Part shown: positions 1 through 9,995 of the stretch, piece after piece
Numbering within the stretch: the stretch's first letter is position 1
Layout of the letters: each line of letters begins with the position of its first letter
NCBI RefSeq assembly: GCF_958298935.1
Contig: NC_084922.1
Coordinates: 9,798,501 to 9,862,500 of the forward strand
Length of the DNA stretch: 64,000 nt
DNA from: Phragmites australis
Lineage: Eukaryota > Streptophyta > Magnoliopsida > Poales > Poaceae
Direction of reading: 5' to 3'
Made by a program: the position numbers and the translations under genes
Notes under the pieces: model-generated
Told to the model about the DNA's origin: nothing
Databases searched by the model: none
The model's input: only the letters and a program-made list of their open reading frames with translations

Positions 1-111
1 GGCTTCGAAGAGGGGAAATTTTGTGTTTGTGTGTAAACATTTGACTGGAATTTGGCTTGGATGGAGAAGCTACACACAAATATATATTTAACCTATTGAT
101 TTGTCTTTCAG

Positions 112-669
112 AATGAGAGAGAGGTGGTGCGACGAGCCTACTCAGAAATCTCAAACAAACTGGAGAAGCTCGTCATCATAAGCACTAGCAATCCATGCCC
201 CGATCATGCCGCGAGCACCTCCACGGACAAGGCCGGCGGCGGCTCCGAGCAGGTGGAGACCGTCCGCTGCGCATGCTGCGGCGTGGCGGAGGACTGCACG
301 GCGGCGTACATCCGCGGCGTCCGCGCGTCCTTCTGCGGCGACTGGCTGTGCGGGCTGTGCGCGGAGGCGGTGAACGAGCGCGTGCGCCGGGACCCGTCGG
401 GCGGCGTGGCGGCCGCGCTGGAGTACCACGAGGCGGAGTGCAGGAAGTTCAACGCGACCACGAGGATGAACCCGACGCTGTCCCTCGCGGGCTCCATGCG
501 GCGCATCGCGCGGCGGAGCTTCGACCGGAGGACGGCGTCGTGCCAGGAGCGCCGCCTCGGCTCGTCGGCGGCGGCGTCCAGGGCGGAAGCGCTCTCAAGG
601 TCCCCCAGCTGCGACCCGCGGTTCCTGGCCGACGTGATGAGCGGTCCCGCCGGGGATCCGTGGAGATGA
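112..669 (+). CDS. DUF1677 family protein, terminal exon (5' part missing)
   Basis: Codes for 185 residues up to the TGA. The centre matches the plant DUF1677 family: a cysteine-rich block with CACC, a later C, then a conserved F-C-x-x-W-L-C-x-x-C cluster and an acidic V-N-E-R segment, as in a small zinc-binding-like module. The family's function is unknown. The tail is basic and serine-rich. In the same frame there is a stop at 97-99 and no ATG between it and the domain, while a good acceptor (pyrimidine run ending CAG) lies at 109-111. I therefore infer that this is a 3' exon and that the start codon lies in an exon further left, perhaps outside the window. The GC-rich codon use is typical of grass genes. 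Domain identity is fairly sure; the N-terminus is unresolved. Confidence 0.8.
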   Translation, partial: NEREVVRRAYSEISNKLEKLVIISTSNPCPDHAASTSTDKAGGGSEQVETVRCACCGVAEDCTAAYIRGVRASFCGDWLCGLCAEAVNERVRRDPSGGVAAALEYHEAECRKFNATTRMNPTLSLAGSMRRIARRSFDRRTASCQERRLGSSAAASRAEALSRSPSCDPRFLADVMSGPAGDPWR

Positions 670-1479
670 TCGAGCGAGCTCACGGAAGATGTTCATATGA
701 TGGTGTCCTTGTGTACGTTCTCCGTATTAGTAACTGGTTAGTTTTCATTTTTGATGTTTGAATGTTACGTGTGTTTGCCCATCTTCATTTTGTTCACTTA
801 TGTACTTCAGCTATTTACCATTATTTTTTATGGGCCATGCTAGCGCCCAGATGTCCGGCCACACGCTAGCATCGGCTGTATATTCTATCGACTGATTGAA
901 CTATATTAACAGTCTTGTGTTGTCTGATCATGACAAAAACTCTCACCGTAATATATGGAGATGTTTCATGCAATATTCATCTCCATCCGTCTTTTTCCTC
1001 ATGAGGCAACAAAACTAATCGTAAAAATTACAACATCCCACGGTAAGGTCGACATCCTAGGTCTCCATATTGCAAAAATTGCATCAAGATGTGAAAAAAA
1101 TCAAGAATTCACCACTAACAGCTGACATATGCGAATGAAATCAATCAATGTACTCTGATTCGATAACAACCCTATCATATGTGTATAGAAAGGGAGCTGC
1201 TAGTGCCTGAATTTCCGATCCAAGTGCTAGCCGACGAGCAAGATTGCTACCGTTTGATCCCAACAAAAAAAACTCCTACATCAATAAACTTGAATGCTCC
1301 CTGCAACATTCCCCTCAATCCCTTCCCCTTTGAGCAGACCGTCAACGAGATCGACTCAGGCCACACCGACAGCAAAATCATAGCAGCCATGTCTCTCCCG
1401 TTTCATATACTCTGAAAAATCAAGCTCCCACAAGACCCTTGATTTGGGCATGACTCAAGGCATACGGCAACAAAGAGCG

Positions 1480-1870
1480 GCGTAGGCAGATGGAAATAAG
1501 GACTACAACATTGGAAAATAGAAATGGCAACATCGGTGGATAACCATTGCAACAATTGAAATCAACATTTGCAATAGAGGACAATGATGATACAATATTT
1601 GTAACAATTGGAAACAAGTACTGCAACATTGGAAAATAGAAGTTGCAACTTTTTAAAAGCCAAAATGCAACAACTGAAGCCAATCCAGAGACTCCGCAAC
1701 AAATCAAAAGATACATTACAACAAATCAAAACAGTAATTGCAACAAGCTAAAAGATCTACCACAACAAATTAAAGTAACCATTGCAACAGATACGAAAGA
1801 CTTCTGCAACAAATCGAAACAAATATCACAACAAATCAAAAGACCTAATACAACAAGTAGAACCAACTAC
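1480..1870. repeat. Degenerate CAACA-rich short tandem repeat
   Basis: About 18 to 30-bp spaced copies of a motif of the form TGCAACA-AATYGAAA recur some 12 to 15 times, with drifting spacers. Such internally repetitive CAACA tracts occur in non-coding interiors of some grass DNA transposons; I recall this only generally and cannot assign a family. No terminal inverted repeats were found flanking it. Confidence 0.45.
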
Positions 1871-2751
1871 AAATCTGTATAAATAAACACACACGAACAA
1901 ATACAACATATGCTAGAGCCTTCTAGCTCATGCCACACCGGTTGTCTACGGTGGTGGCTGCGGATCCCACGTCTAGGGCGAGGGATGCCACGAGAGAGCA
2001 GAAGATGTGGTGCTTCGGGGCCAGATGGAGGATATGAAGAAGGATAACGACGCTCAGTGCTTTTTTTTTGGGTAGCCTCTGAGGATGAGGGCGTCGGCAC
2101 TGCGTGTGTTTGCGAGTGGCAGTCATCATTGAACTATTATTAACGTTTTGCAATTCTGTTGATACAGATGCTGAAAGTTGTAGAAAGTTGTAGGCACTTC
2201 GTCTAAAAAAACCGAATAAATCGAACGGTTCAACTTCTATTCTACGTCTATGCCCACCGTTTCCTGCACAGGCCACCTTCCGTCCTTCCTAGAGGGCAGG
2301 CCGAGGCAAGGACATCGTAGAGCCCACAGCTTTCCAGGGTTCGGCAGCCTAGGCGGAGACCCCCCAAAAAAAGGCCGACCACCTCGGGAGTGAGGCGGGC
2401 CCTGAGCACGGCGCACGAGCTAGCGGGTCGCAGTGTTTCCCACAGACGAGGGCCGACATCGAGCGTGCAGCCTGCCTCTTCGCGCTTTCCCCGCCCGCAC
2501 GGAGCAGACGAGATGGCCGCTCGGAGCTCCATGGCCGCCACCGCGTCCACCCCCATCTCACGTCTCGTCTCCTACCTCCTCCTCCTCCTTGTTTGGGCGC
2601 GGGGAGTGGAGGATGGAGAGCTTTGGAAGGCTGGCGGGGCATGGGGTGGACGCGGTCTGAGCACCGAGGCGGGCTCCTCGGGGGTGGGTGGCCGGACCGG
2701 AGTAAGGTTGCGGCCGCGTGCGGCGGATCCGGCGCGAATGCGCGAGGTAAC

Positions 2752-2885
2752 CTTTTTGCAACCCCATCGCGATTACTAAATTTTTTCATAAAACCCTCTA
2801 GTTTGGATCGCAATCTTAAATCGCGATTCAACTTTTTGCATAAAACCCCCTAAACTAGATCGTGATTGATAATCACGATCCTGAT
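2752..2885. repeat. Two imperfect copies of an about 60-bp AT-rich unit
   Basis: A unit containing a CGCGATT or CGTGATT core followed by TTTTTTCATAAAACCCTCTA or TTTTTGCATAAAACCCCCTA occurs twice in succession, ending in a short palindrome (GATTGATAATC) near 2864-2877. It could be the edge of an old transposon; nothing else identifies it. Confidence 0.4.
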
Positions 2886-3234
2886 TATTTGCATCATAGT
2901 CCCTCTTGTGCGACCGTTATATCTTTCTCCCCCTGCCTGTAGCTCTGGCTCCGGCGACGACCGGCGGCAAATGGACTGCCAGCTCTCCCCTCCAAGTTTC
3001 GCTGCCGGATATTCCCCTTCGCCGCCCCCTCCTACTCCTTTCTTAAGATGTTGCTCAGCTCAACGGTGGTCGGGCTTGGGTCGCAGGCAGTGGTCGGACG
3101 GCGGCGAGCTGGAGCCCAAATGGGTGGCCGCCACGGACGAAGGGGTCATCGAGGGCTTGGAAGGCCGGAGCAGGTTTTTCGGCACAGAACAGTTGGTGGG
3201 CTGACCTAAGGCACCCGGATAGATTACTTCTATG

Positions 3235-3419
3235 CAGGGATTTTAATTTTATTTTACAATTTTTTATTTATTCATCGGCAAAAGGATAGAAAATTGTGAA
3301 AGTTCATCAAAATTTTGATTATTTTTCATCATTTACTTGTGAGTCTCACGTGGTAGTGAAATAAAATTCTAAAATTAGATATCTCATCCCCTACGAAATT
3401 CCCAAAAATTCAATCCCTG
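3235..3419. mobile_element. hAT-like MITE, 185 bp, with 8-bp target duplication
   Basis: Ends are CAGGGATT and AATCCCTG, a perfect 8-bp terminal inverted repeat that continues imperfectly for about 16 bp. It is flanked by CTTCTATG (3227-3234) and CTTCTACG (3420-3427), an 8-bp target site duplication with one change. An 8-bp duplication and CAGGG termini are hallmarks of hAT-superfamily MITEs. The interior is AT-rich and non-coding. It lies about 230 bp beyond the stop codon of the neighbouring HD-ZIP III gene. Confidence 0.7.
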
Positions 3420-3648
3420 CTTCTACGGGAGAAGCTTCGCTACTTTTACTCACTATTTCTGAATTTCACTTGGCTCAGTGCTCCATCGATTTCACTCCAT
3501 CTTCCATTCTCGATCTGGTTCTTGTTCTTGAGTTTGAGCACTTCTCCAAAGGGAGAAGAAACACAAGGTAAGATATACAAAACGATATCATAGGTTCTTC
3601 AATCATTTTACATTCCACAAGATGATCAAATATTGACAACGAACTTTG

Positions 3649-6600
3649 TCAAACAAAAGACCAGTTGACAAACATGAAGCAAATGCAGTGGGCGCTGCTG
3701 TCGTCGTTGAGCACCTTCCACGCCAGCGCCTTCTCGTACGACACCGGCCGGCCCAGGCTCGACACGCACAGCCCGCCCTGAACGCACGCGAGTCCCTGCT
3801 CCATGACGCCGGGGAGCTCTGTGCATAGGTTCGTCCTCCCTTGACCGTCGAAGACTTTCTCCAGGGTGACATCTTGGAGCGCTACCAGCGTCGTCTCAAG
3901 CATGTCGAGCCCGGACTGGTTCGCAAATGTGAAGACTGGCATGGCCTGCATGAAAATGTTGCGCAACCAATGAACCAGGTGAAGACTGACGAGGAGATAG
4001 TAAGTAATCAAGGAGAAATTCAGGCGAACACTTCAATATTGTCGTTACAAATCAGACAATGAACACTAAGCGAGTCCTTAATTTTCCTCAGTTTCAGTTT
4101 CAGACTATGTTTGGACTTTTCTTTCCGGTCTTTTTTGTTTTAGCGCTTTGGGCTGTGTGAGTCTTAGTTACGCAAATGCTAGGAGTGGACTCTCGCTTGT
4201 ATCATTTTAATGTAATGATGAGAGCTAATAAAAGTTTCCTTTATCGGAAAAAATGCTAATTCTCTGGCTAGGTTGTCATAGTCTAGCAAGGAATTTAATC
4301 ATGGAGTGATGCGAAAAAATAGCTCTGAACTTGTTGGCTCAATGTAAGCCATAGATCAGATCCACCATCTTATTACCAGAAGCACCAGCATAGCATCATT
4401 GCATTTTTTTCTTTCTTTTTTTTTCTTCTGAAAAAGCAGTGCTCAGAAAATGCATGAATGGTATGTCACTATGCCTATCTTTCAGACATAACACAACTAT
4501 CCCAGATTGGTGAAGGTTTCACTCCGTAAACATGTTTTAGCGTGTTCTCTGAAATTCAGAGAGGTCTGTCTGCCAAACTGAATGGTGTATTCATTCCTAA
4601 AAAATTAAAAAATGGATAAGAGCCGAGAAGTCTTATATTATGAATTTAATTGCAATCGATTGGAAGAATAAAGAAGAATTACTGCATTTCGTAACTGATA
4701 TTTTTCTATTTCGCTTCTTTTTTTGGACTTTCTTTTTATCTACTTAATCGATGGTATCTACCGGCTGAAACTCAAATTTGATCGCCTTCCATACTTCACA
4801 AGCTGCGGCTAGTTTTTTTCTGAAACAGTTTCCAGGTAAGTTCTGAAATCCAATACTACCTGCAGATAGGACCTGAGAACAATTCTCAACAGACAACATC
4901 AAAGCAATTTTCAGTTTGTGACAAACGATGCGACGGAACAAACCTTTAGAGAGCAGCAGAGTATAGCGCTGGCATGACGCCAGAGGGCTTTTAGGCCCGG
5001 TTCGCAGCCGCTGGCGTCTGCAGATTTGATAAGTTCGGCACCAAAATGAAATCTGCACAAGCAAGCAGCATCAGTAAGAGATCAAGTATCGGAATGTATG
5101 CACTAGTAAGGTAGCTATCACAGTGGATACAAACCACAGACCTGTAACTCTGGCAAATCCATCTGGAGAGTGTGGTTGCCTCCGGACTAGCAGGCGTGTG
5201 ATCGATGCCGACATGAGGAACCAGGCGCAAAGACGAGAGTGCCAGTGCTATCCTCTGAACCGATGAGATGATGCTGCGCATGTACTGCCTTGCCATGGTC
5301 GTGACACTATCCTGCAGGTGGCTCTCAAATGCAAACTGAAACGCGATCGTCATCACAGCCTTGGAACCGGCGCAAGCAGCGCTCCCAGAACCACCGCCGG
5401 TTATCCTGCTCCGGGGCGTTCCAACTTCAAGGGTGGAGGCAAGGTCCAACGTGCAGTTTGGGCTAGATGTGTCCTGACATATGTATATGAAGAAGTAGAG
5501 TTCATTGCCTGTTCAAGTTCAAATTGGAATGCTACCTCTGCCTTGGGTGAGATGTACTTACAATTGGAGAGTCGACTGGGATTATGCGGAAACCGGAAGG
5601 CAGCAGTGGAGAATCGTCACTGAACGATGCATCGATAGGTGCAAAGATAAGCTCTGAACATGCGCCTAGTGTGTTCTCGTCTACTCCATTGTACATCTGC
5701 CAATTCAGCACAGGGCACAGTTTTACAGAGAAATATAAGGAACTTTCGCAAAGTTCAATTGGACAACATGATCAAATTTTATGAATCAGGGTATCTTGTT
5801 CATGGATTCAATTAGTGTCAATTACAAAGTTGTAAAAAGTGGAACTAAAAGTTACCTGCAACAGAAACAGATCACGATGCATGAGCGCGTCTTGATAATT
5901 ACTAGCATTTCCTAATTTTATAACTTCGAGGAACTGAAATAAGAAATTAAGTGATCAAAAAACACTAAGAATAAGAACTTTGTTAAACTGGGTAGGACTA
6001 TTGCAATTCAAAGTAGAATAGAGCTTACTTCTTCAGGGTCAAATGTGTGGGCTAAAGGAAGTATGACCTGACCACTAAATCCTCCGAGGCGAGACATGGG
6101 CAAATTGCAGAAATTGGGTTTCATTGCAGACGCAAAGAATGCATCTAAATTACTGTCAGCCCACTGCGACCGCTGTTCCCGCATAAACCGCAGGAGCGAT
6201 GGCGGAGAAACATCCTAAAAATAGTAGTAGAAGTGATGTAAGTAAAATAAAATTGGACTATGCTTACAGGTCCTAAACAAAAAGAAATTGTAACTGCAAG
6301 ATGAAACTAACCTGCAGCAACATCGATGCCTTTGCACAGAGAACACTGCTACTGACTATGGGCAGTCCATTATTGAAAGTTGCATTGCAATTGATCACTT
6401 TACTCGGGGATGAGTTAACAGAGATACAAACATCGTCCACTCCATCGCTTTCGACCACAGACCATCCATCATCAGCAAGCCCATTGAGAGCCTCATTGAA
6501 ACCTCTGAAAAAGTGTAAAGGGGGGGGGGGGGTACACTTTTTACCGAAGAAGATTCATGACAAGAAGCATCCATAATCTGTCTGCTGGTCAAGAAGCTAA

Positions 6601-8594
6601 CCTGGTGAGCTTTTGGCTCAGAGCCCGCAAAGCAGCAGGCTGCCGTCCCCATCCGGTTATTACAGAATGGGTATCTTCATGTGCCACATGTCTAAGATAG
6701 CGCAAAGCCTGGATTTGTGAAATTTAATCAGTACGTATAATTTGATTTGCTATTTACTAGAGCAACGAGGAAGATTGTAATTCATGCTGCTGTACCGCCA
6801 TAGACATCTTCTGGGCAACTATTGCAGATGATTGATACAGTGGACGCACAACTTCAGGCACGCTCCAAGGCTGTGAACGCAAAGGGAGCTTAAATTTCTG
6901 TGATAGATGAACTTAAGTGTATGTGATTGTTATTAGTTTTCTGAATTGTATTACCTCCAAGTCCATATGATCAACGATGTGTATGACACTGCCTCCACCA
7001 TCACTAGGCCGGATCAAGAACCCGCTAGGAAGCATCTCGCCCCTGATAAAAGGCTGGACAAGAGGCATGCTTGGGCCGCCTTGCTTGCTACTGAGTGATC
7101 TTTCACATACCTTTAGAGCGAGAACAGTCAAGCAAATGGCAGATGCATACATGCTAATTGCACATAAATGTCGATGTACAGTAACTGACCACTAAACTTC
7201 CATCATCAAGTATGGAGGTGTACCGCAGCAGCCAGAAGTCGCGAGCTGGTGCCAGTGTCGTCGGAGCATAGAGCTAAAAACGAAAAATAGAATAAAAATT
7301 AAGAAGTTGTCTCCCTTTGAATTCAGCAATTTGAAGGAAGAACTTCTACCTGCAAGTAGAGCAGCTCAATTGTGCCGTTGTTGCCAGCAGGCAGCAAATT
7401 CACCACTTCCATGGATCGACAATCGCACAGCCACAACGGCCGGTCCTTGAGGATTTCAGCAACCTGAAGTTCACAAGACTCAACACCTTACTCTGAGTTT
7501 CTCAGAAATGACAGTGGCAAGGGGTGGCTGCGAAGTGAACCAAAGAAGCTTACTTTCGCAGGCTCCATGCCCACGAGGCCGCAAGCTCGCGCAGCGACAC
7601 CCGCGCAACCATGCGAGATGGCAATGATTCCAATGGAATCCGGACCAGGCTGCAGGTGACCATGGCAAGAAAGATTGAACAAACCACGCAAGAACTTCAT
7701 GTGCTGTTCAAAAGAAAAGGAAACGGGAAACCAACCTTCATCCCGGGCATCTGGACCCACTCGACGGCGGTTCCGGTGGCCTTGGACAGAAACTCCGTCA
7801 ATGTCTCCTCGGCGATGGACAGCAACCTGCAGAGACAACGAGCCGTCCATAAGCTAGCTAGGCCAACTCCAATTCCAAAGCATGGAAAAGGCAAAAGGAA
7901 CATGGACAGGGAGTGGCTAGTGAGCCAAGAAAGAATAATGTACCCAGCAAGGCTCGCGTCGCGCGGCTGGGCCTGCGGCGGCGCCGCCACGTTCTGCTGG
8001 CCGCTGGTGACGACCGACTCGCAGCTCGTGTCCGTCGTCGCCAGCCCCGCCTGCAACGTTGGCCGACCGGAAGAGGAGTAGTAGTTAACAGAGTGTTGGA
8101 CTGCAGCAAGTGGGAGGAGATGAGGTGGGGGCTCGAGATGTACGCTCTGCGTCTGCTGCCGGTAGTAGCCATTCTCGTAGACGAGCTGCGAGACCTGCTT
8201 CTGCAGGCGGTCGTTCTCCTCCATGAGCAGCTTGTTCATGGCCGTCAGCTTCCGGTTCAGCGCCTGCAGCCGCGACGATTCCTTCCGCTGCTTCTCCCGG
8301 CACCTACATGGCATCAACTGAATTCGGATCAAGAACAGGTCGATTGCGCTGGAAGAGGAAGAGGACGAGGGAGGTGGCAGCGTCAGATCATCACCTGCGA
8401 TTCTGGAACCAGACTTTGATCTGCTTGGGGTCGACGTTAGCGAGGACGGGGCAGTCGCGGACGAGCTGCTGGCGGCGCAGCGAGCTTGGCTTCGGGCACT
8501 CATAGTAGAGCCGCTCCAGTGCCTCCACCTGCTCCGGCGTGTAACGCACGTACTTGCTCGCGTCCATCGCCGCCGCTTCCTTCGCCGTCACCAT
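3649..8594 (-). CDS. HOX29: Class III HD-ZIP transcription factor, ATHB8/CORONA clade (rice HOX29-like)
   Basis: Nuclear transcription factor family controlling vascular differentiation and organ polarity. I joined 17 coding exons: 8594-8395, 8303-8144, 8050-7944, 7826-7736, 7649-7554, 7463-7350, 7273-7190, 7110-6955, 6870-6796, 6708-6602, 6504-6312, 6214-6029, 5933-5856, 5696-5562, 5473-5142, 5052-4944, 3945-3649. All introns are GT-AG, phases agree, and the sum is 2520 nt (839 aa), the normal family size. Order: homeodomain (about 14-74, ending KIWFQNRR-like KVWFQNRR then CREKQRKE), leucine zipper (70-120), START lipid-binding domain (about 156-370), MEKHLA (about 695-838, ending NWSFV). 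The CREKQ motif, Y-Y-R-Q-Q-T-Q-S and TTDTSCESVVTSGQ point to the ATHB8/ATHB15 branch, not the REV branch. No frame damage. Introns are 76-159 bp except the last (998 bp). The symbol is by similarity. Confidence 0.95.
4080..4256 (+). mobile_element. Possible LINE 3' tail in the last HD-ZIP III intron
   Basis: Within the 998-bp intron, a + strand segment ends in TAATGATGAGAGC, then AATAAAAG, a T/C-rich stretch and a short A run, a layout like the non-coding 3' end and tail of plant LINEs. No coding part or target duplication is visible, so this is tentative. It would be opposite to the gene. Confidence 0.35.
7640..7746 (-). promoter_or_regulatory. miR165/166 target site split by an 86-bp intron
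   Basis: On the - strand, exon 4 ends CCGGGATGAAG (7746-7736) and exon 5 begins CCTGGTCCGG (7649-7640). Joined, these 21 nt are the known miR165/166 recognition site of HD-ZIP III mRNAs, coding for the start of the M-K-P-G-P-D segment at the START domain. The complement to miR166 exists only after removal of the intron 7735-7650, so cleavage can act on spliced mRNA but not on the gene or unspliced transcript. The site has a few mismatches toward its 5' end, as in other family members. Confidence 0.9.
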
Positions 8595-9042
8595 GTAGTA
8601 TAAATCTCTCTCCGGTCTCGGCCGGCCGGCTGCCGCAATGCCACCCCAAGAACTCAGACACCAAATTAAACAACCAAACTAACGTCCTAGCACACCAAGG
8701 CCCAAGCTATGGCAGCAATTGAGTAGGAAGCTCGTTGCTGGTCAGATAGAAGACAGATAGCTCTTGCTAATTAAGCTAGCTGGGCTGATCGTGGCATGCA
8801 AGCATTGGCGACGTGGTGATCAAGTGGAGTGGAAGTGGAAGTCGAGGGAACAGGGACGCATGTGGCTGTGTGTGGCGTTGGTAGGAGTAGAAGAATAGCA
8901 TGGGGGCGAGAGGCCATTGCCGGAGCACCGGTGCCGCTTCCCTCTAATGCCCGGACATCGGTAAGCACAAGGAGGACCGCGCGCTTCTGGAAACGGCCGG
9001 CCCGGAGCTGGGACTGCTGCCACGAGCGAGCTGCTCGTCTTC

Positions 9043-9048
9043 TTTATA
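9043..9048 (-). promoter_or_regulatory. Candidate TATA box of the HD-ZIP III gene
   Basis: TATAAA on the - strand (context TGTATAAAGA), about 450 bp upstream of the ATG, which would give a long leader of about 420 nt. Long leaders are usual in this family. Only sequence match supports it; an intron in the leader is possible. Confidence 0.4.
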
Positions 9049-9184
9049 CAAAACGCGAATCGATACTGCTGCTGCTATTACTAGTTTCTAGAAAAGGATG
9101 GTTCCTGCTTATTGCTATGGTCTTCAATGTATATATATTAAATTTATGATATTATAAAAGCATTTTCAAAACAATTTTCAGTTT

Positions 9185-9280
9185 TCAAACTAAAAATATT
9201 TTGAAAGCTATTGTTAGATAAAGTTTTAAAAATTTGACTCAATCTTTTCCAAAACGATATATATTTATAACTAGAAGTAC
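9185..9280 (+). mobile_element. Fragment of a Stowaway-like MITE
   Basis: Similar to the right half of the MITE at 25537-25784: the order TTTTCAAACTAAAAATATTTT, AAAGTTTTAAAAATTTGA, CAATCTTTTCCAAA and ATATTTATAACTAG parallels that copy. No terminal repeat pair survives here. Confidence 0.45.
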
Positions 9281-9522
9281 ACCTTAATTCTATCATCTGG
9301 GCTCTGGGCTAGCAATTCTATAGTGTAATATTAGCCGAAAGCAACCATTTGGGTAGTTATAAAATGGCTCAGCCCCATTTAGAGCGCAACATTTTCACAA
9401 CAAACAATATAATTCTCGTAGGATCAAATTCATTGTTGTGAAATTCGATCAGTAATTATAATTTACCCCTTAGAGTATTTCATCCTCTTTCAGACATATG
9501 TATGTATTGCAACATGTAGGGT

Positions 9523-9995
9523 GTTTAATCTGGAGGTTGAGGCTTTGTTGTGAGGGATGAAGCCGGTGCGTTTTAAGCAGCAGGTGCAGACCGAATTGAC
9601 AAAACAACGAATGCTTTGCAAACTAAACCGATAGCTATCCTAACAGCAATTCGATATACTAGTGAATGGGGAATGACAAATATTTTGTGAAATCTGATGC
9701 TGCAAATCTAGTTGCTGCTATGAAAACGACTACTTTTGATCTGTCTCCGGTAGGTGTTCTTGCTATGGAAGTCCGAAGTGTGCTACCGTTACACTTCAAT
9801 GTTTTCGAGGTTAGGTTCTACCCACGAGAATGTAATTACGTAGTAGATGCTCTAGCAAAATTCAGTGATTGTCTTGTTGGGAATGGTCCTAGGCTATGAC
9901 TCGAACATTGTCCGGACTTTGTAACCAGTAACGCGGCCAGCGATTTAGCTGTGCCTTTAGTTTAACGTAAACCTTTTCTACTAAAAAAAAAACAT
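9523..9995 (+). pseudogene. LINE-type RNase H remnant with short A tail
   Basis: The first part reads G-F-V-V-R-D-E-A-G-A, the start of the RNase H-like (RVT_3) domain found at the end of plant non-LTR retrotransposon proteins. It then hits a stop, shifts frame, and from 9666 reads K-S-D-A-A-N-L-V-A-A-M, followed by F-E-V-R-F-Y-P-R-E-C-N-Y-V-V-D-A-L-A-K-F, the conserved catalytic-D strand and the R-x-x-N-x-x-A-D-x-L-A-type end (A-D changed to V-D). The frame ends at 9899 and an A10 run follows near 9984-9993. It is a 3' relic without the reverse transcriptase. A host RNase H-like pseudogene is the alternative. Confidence 0.6.

Larger units (their letters stand above)
670..3226. other. Intergenic stretch with DNA-transposon-like debris
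   Basis: No convincing gene. 670-1100 is the 3' flank of the DUF1677 gene, with a short TAGC-containing inverted motif near 838-872 that looks like transposon terminus debris. 1480-1870 is a CAACA-rich degenerate repeat. 2280-2750 is very GC-rich and open in several frames on both strands, but those frames show no domain, compositional bias for one frame or clear splice structure, so I do not call a gene there. 2900-3220 is GC-rich without a recognisable product. Confidence 0.5.

Noticed and set aside
151..761. Long overlapping frames opposite to and shifted from the DUF1677 exon
   Set aside because: GC-rich shadow frames without domain; the cysteine pattern is only in the 112-669 frame.
2248..3204. 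Several GC-rich frames on both strands
   Set aside because: Mutually overlapping, low complexity, no domain, no consistent splice structure.
7697..8503. A 268-codon continuous - strand frame across HD-ZIP III exons 2-4
   Set aside because: It reads through two introns (8143-8051 and 7943-7827); splice sites and family alignment show only the exon parts are coding.
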